Below the pieces are notes generated by a model. It was not told the origin of the DNA. It did not search any database and saw only the letters and a program-made list of their open reading frames with translations. Position numbers and translations under genes: made by a program. Below, piece after piece: positions 7,061-16,006 of a DNA stretch of 64,000 nucleotides (its first letter is position 1; every line of letters starts with the position of its first letter). This DNA is from Clostridium_AD estertheticum_D. GTDB lineage: Bacteria; Bacillota; Clostridia; Clostridiales; Clostridiaceae. The stretch is from contig NZ_JAHLDM010000019.1 in assembly GCF_018861295.1 (NCBI RefSeq), positions 41,449-105,448 of the forward strand. The letters are read 5' to 3'.

Positions 7061-9229
7061 ATGAAAAAATTACAAGTCAATATGGTATTTAGAAATACAA
7101 AAGATAATGTTTATTTCAGGATTATTCTTATATCCTATGATTACTCTGACTTAGTTTGCATAGAACTTAATAACAAAAAATCATTTCCTTATTATGATAA
7201 TACTTCAAATATCGAGTCTCAATTAATTAATGAAGAACTAGAGATATTAGAGAACGACCCATACTTTAGGATTTATGATGAAAGTATCTTTCCTGCAAAA
7301 TTTTTAAAAATGAGAGATACTGCATACGATTATATAAAAGATTTATGTTGCGATAATAATTTATTGGATCTTTGTAGTAAACATAAAAGAGGATTACTAA
7401 TTAGTGATATTAATACCAAATTGGAAATAAGCAAAACCACTATTTATAAAAATATGAGAAAGTACCTTCAAGGAGGAATGACAAAAAACTCATTATTACC
7501 TCCTCAATTAAAATCTAGAGTTACTAATTATTCAAATAAACCTGGCAGAAAAAGAAACATTACTCAAGGTGAAGGTATCATAATTGACGATAATATTTTA
7601 CTGCATATAAAAAACATCTACGAGATGTATTATCTAAAGATTGATGGCTCAACTATAAAACAAACTTATCATGAATTCTTATATAAATATTATTCTTATC
7701 TTACAATTGAAAATGGTAATGAAATCAGAAAAATACTTGATGATGATAAAATACCAACACTTAGACAATTTAAATATCATATGGATAAGATTAGGAATTT
7801 CAAACGTGAAATATTAAGCAAAATTGGTGAAATAAAATATCAACAAACTGAAAGACCAACTCTTTCTAGAGAGGATATTAATGTTTTTGGACCAGGACAT
7901 CTATATGAAATTGACTCAACGGTAAGTGATATATATCTTGCAAGCAACATATCTAGAAATATAGTTGTGGGTAGAGCAGTTTTATATATAATAATTGATG
8001 TCTATAGTCGCCTTATAACTGGATTTTATGCAGGTCTTGAGGAGAGTAGTTGGACCGCCGCTATGATGGCGTATATGAACATGAATGAGAATAAGGTTGA
8101 TTACTGTAAAACATACGATATAGATATTACAGAAGAGGAGTGGCCTTCATATGGCATACCCTCTAGGATAAATGCTGACAGAGGTGAAACTATAAGTAAG
8201 GCATCTGACGAACTTGTAAAACATCTTCATATAAATATTGAAAATAATCCTCCCTATTGCCCTGACATGAAAGGTATTGTTGAAAGATGGTTTAAAACTA
8301 TTAATGATTACTTGCAAAAATATGTTCCAGGTGGAGTTAGAAAGAATCATCAGCAAAGAGGTGGTGAAGATTATAGGAAAAATGCTGTACTTAATATAAG
8401 AGAATTTAATCAAATGCTAATAAGGTTTATTCTTGGTTATAACAATACTGTTTTACAATCCTTTTCTATGAGTAAAGATATGATTGATAATCAAATAGTT
8501 CCTACGCCTTCAAATATATGGAACTATGGTGCTACAATGAAACTTCTTTTTACAAGCAGTATACCTAAAGAAAAAATGATGCTTACATTGATGCCTAAAG
8601 CTAAAGCATCGATCCAAAGAGGCGGTATTTGTTTCAAAAGACTATATTATTCATGTGAAACTGGAATACGTGAAAATTGGTTTCTTCGAGTTTCAAATGC
8701 ACCTAAGAGTGTAGATATAGCCTATGACCCAAGAAATTTAAATAAAATATACATCTATGACAAAAGGACAATGCAATTTGAAACCTGCAATATGCTCCCC
8801 AAAAGCATTAAAGACTATAAAGATATATCCCTTGATGAATTAATAAAAATAAGAAGTACCGAGTCTAAATTAAAAAAATTAAATAATACCGAAAATATTT
8901 CATTGCAAATAAATTCACATCACCAGATGAAAGATATAATTGACAATGCGGTTAAACAGTCAACCGTTTTAGCATCATTATTACAGGATAAAACAAATAA
9001 TATACCTATAAATAAAAAAATTGAAAAGGCGATTATGCGTAAAGAAGAATACTTTGATTTAGACCCTCAAACACAAAATAGTGAAACCTCTGTTTTGAGC
9101 TTAGACAAATATAAAAACAAAACATCTGACAATGATGAAATAACCTATGAAGAACATGAACAAAAACATAATGATGAAATTAATGATTTAATAAAAAGTA
9201 TTATATTAGGAGATAAGGAAGATAAATAA
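7061..9229 (+). CDS. tnsB: TnsB-type DDE transposase
   Basis: TnsB binds the end repeats and carries out 3'-strand cutting and joining. The 722-residue protein has the Mu/TnsB integrase-core architecture: N-terminal DNA-binding domains, then the RNase-H-fold core with D285 (YEIDSTVSD), D373 (NADRGE) and E408 (KGIVERWFKT). The last two are 35 residues apart, as expected for DDE enzymes. A beta-barrel region follows, then a Lys/Glu-rich C-terminal tail that in Tn7 contacts TnsC. It is complete and near the usual length of about 700. The ribosome site GGGAGG precedes the ATG. All three acidic residues are present, so it is probably active. Confidence 0.95.
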   Translation: MKKLQVNMVFRNTKDNVYFRIILISYDYSDLVCIELNNKKSFPYYDNTSNIESQLINEELEILENDPYFRIYDESIFPAKFLKMRDTAYDYIKDLCCDNNLLDLCSKHKRGLLISDINTKLEISKTTIYKNMRKYLQGGMTKNSLLPPQLKSRVTNYSNKPGRKRNITQGEGIIIDDNILLHIKNIYEMYYLKIDGSTIKQTYHEFLYKYYSYLTIENGNEIRKILDDDKIPTLRQFKYHMDKIRNFKREILSKIGEIKYQQTERPTLSREDINVFGPGHLYEIDSTVSDIYLASNISRNIVVGRAVLYIIIDVYSRLITGFYAGLEESSWTAAMMAYMNMNENKVDYCKTYDIDITEEEWPSYGIPSRINADRGETISKASDELVKHLHINIENNPPYCPDMKGIVERWFKTINDYLQKYVPGGVRKNHQQRGGEDYRKNAVLNIREFNQMLIRFILGYNNTVLQSFSMSKDMIDNQIVPTPSNIWNYGATMKLLFTSSIPKEKMMLTLMPKAKASIQRGGICFKRLYYSCETGIRENWFLRVSNAPKSVDIAYDPRNLNKIYIYDKRTMQFETCNMLPKSIKDYKDISLDELIKIRSTESKLKKLNNTENISLQINSHHQMKDIIDNAVKQSTVLASLLQDKTNNIPINKKIEKAIMRKEEYFDLDPQTQNSETSVLSLDKYKNKTSDNDEITYEEHEQKHNDEINDLIKSIILGDKEDK

Positions 9230-9245
9230 TGGAGGTCGATTAATT

Positions 9246-10922
9246 ATGACTATATATAAACGTAGGATGAATGCAATATATACTGTTCCTTCTCTACCTG
9301 ATTATGAAGGTAATCCATTTATAGAAGCTCTACCACCACTTCTTGAGCCTACCGAACTATATAGAAAATTGTATTCCCCTATTAAATACAGTGATGAGGA
9401 AAGAAACCTATCAAAAAGTCAAAGAATACAAATTCTAAGTAGGTTAAAACAATTTTTTATACCTAATAATAAACATATTGAATTGTATAATAAAATCTAC
9501 ATGGCACTTACAGATGGTTATAAAGATAAAAACCCATTCAACCCTGAGAATGTAAGAAGAAAATGTAATATAAGACGAAAATACTTTAATAGTGATGTTG
9601 ATATCAGTAATTTTTACATTGATGAAGATATGGTTGAAGATATATATACCACTTCTAGTGGCTTATGTATCTTTGGTATTAGTGGTGGCGGAAAAACTGT
9701 CTCTACTAATAAAATACTAAATCTCTTTCCTCAGTTTGTACAGCATACTGAGTATAAAGGTCATTCACTAATAGAGAATCAAATAGTTTACATTAAATTA
9801 GAATGTCCTACAGATGGAACCATAAAATCTCTATGCAATGCCCTTTTCAATAAACTTGATGAAATTATAGATAGTGCTCAATATTTTAAGAATTGGGGTG
9901 GGGAAAGACGTGGAACTATGGTTCAAAATATGCCTAATGCTGCTATAAATGAAAATATTGGTCTTATTGTAATAGATGAAATACAGCATCTTGCAAGGAC
10001 TGAGGCTAAAACCAAGGAACTTTTAGATTTCCTGGTTGAGATAATAAATACAATCCAAGTTCCTATTCTTGTAATTGGTACAAATAAAGCATATCAGGTT
10101 CTTCAGGATAACATTAGAGGACCAAGAAGAATAGGTGGTAATGGGTTTATGCTTTGGGATAGAATAACTGATAAGAATGAATGGAAAACCTTTATAACAG
10201 CCCTATGGCAATACCAATGGACTCAAGAAAAAGTACCCTTATCAGATAAATTAATTGATTTATTTTATGAACACTCACAAGGTATTGTAGACTTTGCAAT
10301 TAAGCTATTTACCTTCACTCAGGCTAATGCCATTTATACTGGTCATGAAAAAATAGATAAACAAACAATTAATGAAACTGCAAAAAAAGATCTTGCTCTT
10401 ACTAAAAAGATGAGAGAAGCTATCAAAAGTGGTGATATAACACTAATGGCTCAATATGAGGATATCTTGATACCTAATGAGGCAGAAAGATTAATGACTT
10501 TAGCTAGATTATCAGAGAAAGAAGAAGTTATAAAACGAACCTTTGCTTTAGATAGGATTATAATAGAAAAACGGAAAGAAGATTTATATTTAGAATTGTT
10601 TAATAAAATGCAAAAGATGTCTTCTGGAGAGACTAATTTACTAAAAAAAGCGTTACATGAAATATTAAAAAATGTTGATATGACAAAATCATATATCGAA
10701 ATTGAACAAGAAGCCCAATTATTATTTATGGAGAAATTTAAAGATAAATTATTAAGTGAAGCACAGCAGTTACAAAAAATACCCAAAATCAAAAATATCA
10801 ATTCTTATAAAAGAAATGACTTACGCTCAATCTTTGATAAGAGCAAAAAAGAAGAAAAAGATGTGTATATGATTCTTCATGAGATGGGATATATTAAATC
10901 TCCTGTAGAATTTATAAATTAA
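9246..10922 (+). CDS. tnsC: TnsC-type AAA+ transposition regulator
   Basis: TnsC is the ATPase that joins target-site selection by TnsD to the TnsA-TnsB transposase and gives target immunity. The 558-residue protein has a Walker A motif GISGGGKT with K150 and a Walker B LIVIDEIQHL with D244 and E245, then IGTNKAYQVL around sensor 1. The N-terminal 130 residues resemble the TnsC segment that binds TnsD in Tn7. The C-terminal 150 residues are charged and helical. It starts 17 bp after tnsB, behind GGAGG, in one operon. Length matches Tn7 TnsC (555). Confidence 0.93.
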   Translation: MTIYKRRMNAIYTVPSLPDYEGNPFIEALPPLLEPTELYRKLYSPIKYSDEERNLSKSQRIQILSRLKQFFIPNNKHIELYNKIYMALTDGYKDKNPFNPENVRRKCNIRRKYFNSDVDISNFYIDEDMVEDIYTTSSGLCIFGISGGGKTVSTNKILNLFPQFVQHTEYKGHSLIENQIVYIKLECPTDGTIKSLCNALFNKLDEIIDSAQYFKNWGGERRGTMVQNMPNAAINENIGLIVIDEIQHLARTEAKTKELLDFLVEIINTIQVPILVIGTNKAYQVLQDNIRGPRRIGGNGFMLWDRITDKNEWKTFITALWQYQWTQEKVPLSDKLIDLFYEHSQGIVDFAIKLFTFTQANAIYTGHEKIDKQTINETAKKDLALTKKMREAIKSGDITLMAQYEDILIPNEAERLMTLARLSEKEEVIKRTFALDRIIIEKRKEDLYLELFNKMQKMSSGETNLLKKALHEILKNVDMTKSYIEIEQEAQLLFMEKFKDKLLSEAQQLQKIPKIKNINSYKRNDLRSIFDKSKKEEKDVYMILHEMGYIKSPVEFIN

Positions 10923-10934
10923 GGTGGTGTAATT

Positions 10935-12836
10935 ATGCTTTCATATTTTCCTCAAGTAAGGGATGAAGAATCAACCTATAGTATCTTTTCAAGATTACAA
11001 TTTGCTTTACAACCACCTAATTTTGAAGTTATGGGAACAATGCTCTTCAATAGAAAGTTCGAAGTTGGAAGATTAAATTTTCAAGGCTGTTTCGATCATT
11101 TATGCAGTAATTTACCTTCCAACTTTACTTCAGAAAATTTCTTTTATAATAATACTATTTATCCTCTTTATATACCCTTTATATCAACTGAAAAACAAGA
11201 TAAAGCTTTAGAATATTTCAAAGGTGATTATCCTGATAAAATCAATAAATGCCTTAGAATAAGCGATATCACTAGGACTAAAACATATATTAGATTCTGC
11301 AAAGAATGTATTAAAGAAGATTTCAAGATTTACGGAGAACCTTATTATAGAAGGCAGCATGAAATTGAATTAAATAGAATGTGCTATAAACACAAAGTCC
11401 CTTTATATGAGTATAATATATTTCCATATAAAATACCTAGAAGATATGATGACTTCTATACAGTTTTAAGTAATTCAAAAGAGATAACTATCCCAGTAGA
11501 ATACAAAGAAAAATTCTTGGATATTGCTGAGGATATAGATACTATATTTACATTAGATTTAGACAATTGGAACATAGAAGTTACAAAAGATAAGATATTT
11601 AATAAACTTGCTGAAAAAGGATATGTAACGGTTAACGGTACAACATTACAGCAGGAATTTTGCCAGGACTTTAAAAAATATTATACAGAAGAATTTTTAG
11701 ATTATATTGGATATAACTTCGACGTAGATGAAAATGATAGTTGGATTAGGCATACAACAACTAGAAGGAAACCTGTAGGCGATCCTTTAAAGTATATTTT
11801 GGTTATAAGATATTTATTTGGTACCTTTAAAGAATTTTACAGGTATAATAAAAAATATAGTAAATTTAAAAAGGGTCCCTATCCTTGTTTAAATATAATC
11901 TGCCCTAATTACAATGAACTTGTAATAAAGGATATTATGAAAATAAATGAATCACACGGTTACCCGATTGCTACTTTTGAATGTGAACATTGCGGTTTCA
12001 AATATTCTCGATGTGGCCCCGACAAGAATGACAATGATATATACAACAAGACCTATGTTAAGGATTATGGTCACCTATGGCATGATAAATTAAAAGGATG
12101 TGTAGATAAAGGTTTTAGTCTTAGAAAAACATCTAAGATATTAGGCAGCAATTGTGAAAGTATTAAAACTTGGGCTAATAAATACAAAAATCCTAATTTA
12201 GTTAAAGCCCCTACAATAGAATTGACGAACGAACCTGATAATTTATTACTAGATCAGTATAAGAATGAAGTTAGAATTTTTATAAAAGAAAATCCTAATG
12301 CTACGAGACAAAATATATATAGATCTAAGCCACGGGCTTATAATTATTTATCTAAAAATGATAATGAATGGATATTTAATACTGTGATACTAGTTAAAGA
12401 GGATAAAGCTATTTCGAAAGAAGAGAGGCTTATGAATCATTGGTTAAATAAAGATGAACTATTAGTAAAGAAATTATTAATCGCAATAAATAAAATTAAA
12501 GCAGAAAAATTGCCATATAAAAGGCTAACCATTGCTGTTTTACAAAAATATACTAGTTACTATAATTTCCATCAAAATAGAAATAACCTTCCTAAGTGCT
12601 TTCAGATTTTAGATAAAGTATGTGAAACCATCACCGCTTATCAAAAACGTAGAGCTAATTATGTTATGAAGGAAATGGCTGATAATAGTATTCCGATAAC
12701 TATTTCTAAAGTTTTGCGTAATGCAGGTTTAGGGATTCGAACAAAGCAAGAGGTTCTTAATTATATAGAAGAAATGGTAGAACAACATAATCATGGCAAT
12801 GTAATTATTATAGAAAAAAACGATAACTATAAATAA
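10935..12836 (+). CDS. tnsD: TnsD/TniQ-family target-site selector
   Basis: TnsD binds a specific chromosomal site and recruits TnsC. The protein (633 residues) opens with the TniQ signature (LSYFPQVRDEESTYSIFSRL). It has a first zinc-finger region with RFCKECIKED and a downstream HEIELNRMCYKHKVPL, and a second Cys pair in ATFECEHCGFKYSRCG, a motif typical of TnsD rather than short TniQ. A helix-turn-helix-like segment (FSLRKTSKILGSNCESIKTW) follows. The long form argues for DNA-sequence-specific targeting rather than an RNA-guided mode. Since the element lies just past nrdJ, the likely target is the 3' end of that gene. It ends at the 12835 terminator. Confidence 0.9.
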   Translation: MLSYFPQVRDEESTYSIFSRLQFALQPPNFEVMGTMLFNRKFEVGRLNFQGCFDHLCSNLPSNFTSENFFYNNTIYPLYIPFISTEKQDKALEYFKGDYPDKINKCLRISDITRTKTYIRFCKECIKEDFKIYGEPYYRRQHEIELNRMCYKHKVPLYEYNIFPYKIPRRYDDFYTVLSNSKEITIPVEYKEKFLDIAEDIDTIFTLDLDNWNIEVTKDKIFNKLAEKGYVTVNGTTLQQEFCQDFKKYYTEEFLDYIGYNFDVDENDSWIRHTTTRRKPVGDPLKYILVIRYLFGTFKEFYRYNKKYSKFKKGPYPCLNIICPNYNELVIKDIMKINESHGYPIATFECEHCGFKYSRCGPDKNDNDIYNKTYVKDYGHLWHDKLKGCVDKGFSLRKTSKILGSNCESIKTWANKYKNPNLVKAPTIELTNEPDNLLLDQYKNEVRIFIKENPNATRQNIYRSKPRAYNYLSKNDNEWIFNTVILVKEDKAISKEERLMNHWLNKDELLVKKLLIAINKIKAEKLPYKRLTIAVLQKYTSYYNFHQNRNNLPKCFQILDKVCETITAYQKRRANYVMKEMADNSIPITISKVLRNAGLGIRTKQEVLNYIEEMVEQHNHGNVIIIEKNDNYK

Positions 12837-12866
12837 AGAATCGGATTATCCAATTCTTTATTTTAC
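12835..12866 (+). terminator. terminator of the tns operon
   Basis: AAAGAATCGGAT pairs with ATCCAATTCTTT (one mismatch) and is followed by ATTTTA. It begins at the tnsD stop codon and separates tns from the convergent cargo genes. Confidence 0.7.
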
Positions 12867-12906
12867 ATATATACTTAAAAACCATCTATGTTAATTCTTT
12901 GTCACT

Positions 12907-14520
12907 TTATCTATTGTTCCATGACCTACCAAATAATTCATTTCCTTTTAGAGAAAGTTCTAGAACTTTTGTTTCTTTTAATATTTTTTGACTTTCTAGG
13001 CTATAAGCTGATATCTTATCAAATGAAATGAAAATCTGTTTGCCAATACTTTTATATTTTTTAAGTATATTTTCTATAGCTTCATCAGATATTTGCTTTA
13101 ACACAACTGAATCATGAATCAAAATCGGTAATACTGTCAACTCTAACACACTTAAATCATATTCTACCATGCTCTTATAAGAAGTGCCTGTACCAGTATC
13201 ATCTATAGTTTCAAAAGTATATTGATTCTTATCGAATTTAAGAATAGGTGGTTTCTTTTTCCCTGAATATACATAGTCGTTTATTTCCTGCATTTTAGAA
13301 TTAATACTATTTTGTAGTTGATTCAACTGTTCCATTTTCATGTTGTCTCTTCTAAGTTTTGTATCATTCCTCGAAGTAGTTAAACTACCAAGTTTTACAT
13401 ATGTATTATTTTCACTTTCCAATATTTCTATTCTTTTCTGCAAATTTGAATATTTAACTAATATGACCTTTGATAAATTAGGTATTTGAATTATTTTTTT
13501 AATATTTGTTTCAATTTCACCTATTTCAGTTTGTGAAATAAAAATTAGCTGATTTAGTTCTTCTTTCTTATCCTTTAATTCAGATTTTAACACTTTTCTT
13601 ATTTCCTGGTGAAATTTTTCTACTTCTAAAATACTTTTTATATCTGTATTCGGAAAAAAACTCAATAAATCGTCAAATTGTTCCGACTTTAAATCAGCGT
13701 TTTCTTTTAAATTATTATTTAAAACTGTAAGTTGCGAATAAAATCTACTCATTCGCCTTCTGGCGACTGATAACCGCTGCTTTAATTTCAGTACCTCCTC
13801 AGCCTTAACTGAATCTATATCTAATAAGTCGTTATCCAAATCTTGAGAAATTTTATCTTTCTCTTCATTTAATACACCCAATTCCTTCTGATTTGTAGTA
13901 TGTTGACGTTTCCCAATAGACGATACAAATTTGTATTTTTGAGCATTTTTGAATGCGCTTAATTCTTTTTCTTTATCCTTTAGCAATAATTCTAGCCCAG
14001 AAATTGCATTATAGAGATTAAACAATTTCAATAAGGCATTAATTGGTGCACCCGCAGATTCATTATGTATAATATCTAACGGACGCTTTTCATTTAAATT
14101 ATCTTTTCCATATATTCTTGCATATCTTCCAACAATATCACGGAAGCTAATATCAGAAAGTCCTATCGCATACTTTTCCTTTAGGAAATTAAAGTACTCT
14201 GTAAGTGGAATATTAGATATAACATCATATTTCTCATTACATTTGCTTACATTTTCTAAATCATCGGTGTTTCTCAAAAAGTGATATTTATTTTTATCAA
14301 AAATAAAACAGAATTTAATTATATGACTTCCAACATTTCTTTGAATATCTGTCGATTTCAATATATAGTCTTTTCCACCAAATATAAAATCTATAATCAT
14401 TAAAAATGTAGATTTTCCTATAGAATTAGTCCCAAAATCATCACCCAAGACAGTATTTAAGCTTGGACTAAACTCAATTCTTTTTTGTTTAAATTGTTCG
14501 CAAATAATCTCATACAACAT
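12907..14520 (-). CDS. SMC-like ATPase of an ABC-3C-type defence module (DUF2326-like)
   Basis: The 537-residue protein begins with an ABC/SMC-type head: Walker A GTNSIGKST with K36, preceded by the usual strand-loop (FSPSLNTVLGDDFG). A coiled-coil middle from about residue 180 to 410 (many Leu/Glu/Lys heptads) is followed by a C-terminal head half (FDKNQYTFETIDDTGTGTSY, then LPILIHDSVVL and IFISFDK). This matches the DUF2326 ATPases of ABC-three-component systems, where the ATPase works with a middle component and a variable effector. Its ATG overlaps the stop of the middle gene by 11 bp, behind GAGGAGAG, implying coupled translation. The anti-phage role is inferred from family and context. 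Confidence 0.75.
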   Translation of the reverse strand: MLYEIICEQFKQKRIEFSPSLNTVLGDDFGTNSIGKSTFLMIIDFIFGGKDYILKSTDIQRNVGSHIIKFCFIFDKNKYHFLRNTDDLENVSKCNEKYDVISNIPLTEYFNFLKEKYAIGLSDISFRDIVGRYARIYGKDNLNEKRPLDIIHNESAGAPINALLKLFNLYNAISGLELLLKDKEKELSAFKNAQKYKFVSSIGKRQHTTNQKELGVLNEEKDKISQDLDNDLLDIDSVKAEEVLKLKQRLSVARRRMSRFYSQLTVLNNNLKENADLKSEQFDDLLSFFPNTDIKSILEVEKFHQEIRKVLKSELKDKKEELNQLIFISQTEIGEIETNIKKIIQIPNLSKVILVKYSNLQKRIEILESENNTYVKLGSLTTSRNDTKLRRDNMKMEQLNQLQNSINSKMQEINDYVYSGKKKPPILKFDKNQYTFETIDDTGTGTSYKSMVEYDLSVLELTVLPILIHDSVVLKQISDEAIENILKKYKSIGKQIFISFDKISAYSLESQKILKETKVLELSLKGNELFGRSWNNR

Positions 14521-14740
14521 GATTAACTCTCCTCAATTGATAATTATAATCTATTTTACCTAATACAAATAAACACTCTACTGTTTCAGCAAATTCTGTA
14601 ATATCGTCAAATCTCTTAATTACATGTATATATAATTCATAAATAGTTAAATGTTTTTCTTCCTCTAAAACATTTAATATAATAGGGAATTTGCTTATTA
14701 TGCTTTCACTATAACTAAATAGTTTATTTGGCAATTTCAT
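14510..14740 (-). CDS. small middle component of the ABC-3C-like module
   Basis: A 76-residue protein starting MKLPNKLFSYSESI behind GAGGTG; an upstream in-frame ATG at 14764 would add eight residues but has no good ribosome site. Size, position between effector and ATPase, and overlaps with both neighbours (17 bp upstream, 11 bp downstream) fit the middle component of ABC-three-component systems, thought to bridge ATPase and effector. It has a winged-helix-like pattern (EKHLTIYELYIHVIKRFDDI). Sequence alone would not identify it; context does most of the work. Confidence 0.65.
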   Translation of the reverse strand: MKLPNKLFSYSESIISKFPIILNVLEEEKHLTIYELYIHVIKRFDDITEFAETVECLFVLGKIDYNYQLRRVNHVV

Positions 14741-15530
14741 GGAACACCTCACAACTCTGCACAAAGTATGAAATTACTGCTTCACATGCTTCATTTGAAG
14801 AACCTACTGCTTTGGATTCTAGCCATTTGACTAAAGATCTAAATATTTCGCTCTTACTACTCATTTCTTTTTCACATTTCAAAAAGGTTGTCTTTATTTC
14901 TGATGCAACTAATCCGAAATCTATATGTCCAGCTTGATCCAAATCCTGAAATATTTCTTTTATAAAATTAAAAAAGATGCAAACATAATTTTCAACCTTA
15001 ACTTTTAATATAATATATGTGTCTTCAATTTTATTAGAAATCTTTAATGCTTGATATTCTAATTTCATTTTTTGTAATGATTCTTCATCTATATGGGAAA
15101 GAGCATTAATTACTAAAATTATTTCTTGCTCTAAGTCCTGATGAGAAGCGGCTATTTTTGCTTTAGATACACTAGTCAGATTTTTTTTTATTTTGAGTAA
15201 ATCTAAGTATTCTTCTTTAGTTTTATGATCATCATAATACCCATGGCAATCCTTACATAATGCAATTTTATTTTCAAAATCTTCACAGTTACTACCAAGT
15301 CTTTCAAGTCCTTCGAGTTGCTTTACTTCATTAGGTGTTGGACTATTAGGATAAATATGTGCAATTTGATACTTTTTGTTCATGCGCTTTCCTTTTCCTA
15401 ATAGCATGTATTTTCCACATAGAGGACATATACCATCTACTTCTAATAAGTATGCGTTATCCAAATTATCTGTAATCGCAATTCTTTGTATTAAATATGG
15501 ATCATTTGATTTTGTTATCTCCAAACTCAA
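14724..15530 (-). CDS. HNH-type effector of the ABC-3C-like module
   Basis: The 268-residue protein has an N-terminal HNH nuclease-like domain: CPLCGKYML, then IAHIYPNSPTPNEV, a central Asn, and ALCKDCHGYYDDHKT, giving two CxxC pairs and the His-Asn-His pattern within residues 30-105. The rest (about 110-268) is helical and probably contacts the middle component and ATPase, as effector C-terminal domains do in ABC-three-component systems. It starts with TTG at 15528-15530, preceded by GGGGAGGG. It heads a three-gene overlapping operon. DNA cleavage as the defence output is an inference from the HNH motif. Confidence 0.7.
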   Translation of the reverse strand: MSLEITKSNDPYLIQRIAITDNLDNAYLLEVDGICPLCGKYMLLGKGKRMNKKYQIAHIYPNSPTPNEVKQLEGLERLGSNCEDFENKIALCKDCHGYYDDHKTKEEYLDLLKIKKNLTSVSKAKIAASHQDLEQEIILVINALSHIDEESLQKMKLEYQALKISNKIEDTYIILKVKVENYVCIFFNFIKEIFQDLDQAGHIDFGLVASEIKTTFLKCEKEMSSKSEIFRSLVKWLESKAVGSSNEACEAVISYFVQSCEVFHEIAK

Positions 15531-15746
15531 GCCCTCCCCATTTTTTTAAAATTCTCGCTATGTTTATTCCCATATTATTGATTACTTCACTGTATTATTC
15601 AACTGCTCATTATATGAGTAATAACAAGTTAAATCATAGTTTTAGAAATTATACTGCCCTCATTTTTACATATGTAGATGCTAAGTAGTCATAAATTTAA
15701 TTCTATTGTGCCAAATTTCTCTGTCTAAACATATTAATTAATGACA

Positions 15747-15947
15747 TCATAATCTATTATTTACAAGTATTTTTTCTAATGCTACCATATACATTTTCCC
15801 AAGTTCTTTTTCTTGACTTCTATAATAATACTTTTGCTCAGATATTATTTTATCTTTGTCAGAATCATATAATTTTTTATTATATGATAACCAACCAAAT
15901 AGACTTAGTACTGTATAGTAGAAATAAAACTCTTTGTCGGATTGCAT
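15747..15947 (-). CDS. small hypothetical protein after rdrB
   Basis: A 66-residue frame downstream of rdrB on the same strand. It has an aromatic N-terminal stretch (FYFYYTVLSLFGWLSY) that could be one membrane helix, and a charged tail. The ATG has no visible ribosome site. The frame stays open upstream with sensible residues (VIIWQKNNKFLLYDFN) but without another standard start, so the true start may be non-canonical or the gene may be a remnant. It might be an accessory of the RADAR module, but no homology is recognised. The 215 bp between it and the HNH gene hold the promoter side of that operon and nothing else I can name. Confidence 0.35.
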   Translation of the reverse strand: MQSDKEFYFYYTVLSLFGWLSYNKKLYDSDKDKIISEQKYYYRSQEKELGKMYMVALEKILVNNRL

Positions 15948-16006
15948 ATTAAAATCATACAGCAGAAATTTATTATTTTTTTGCCATATGATTACCCAAT
16001 TTATAT

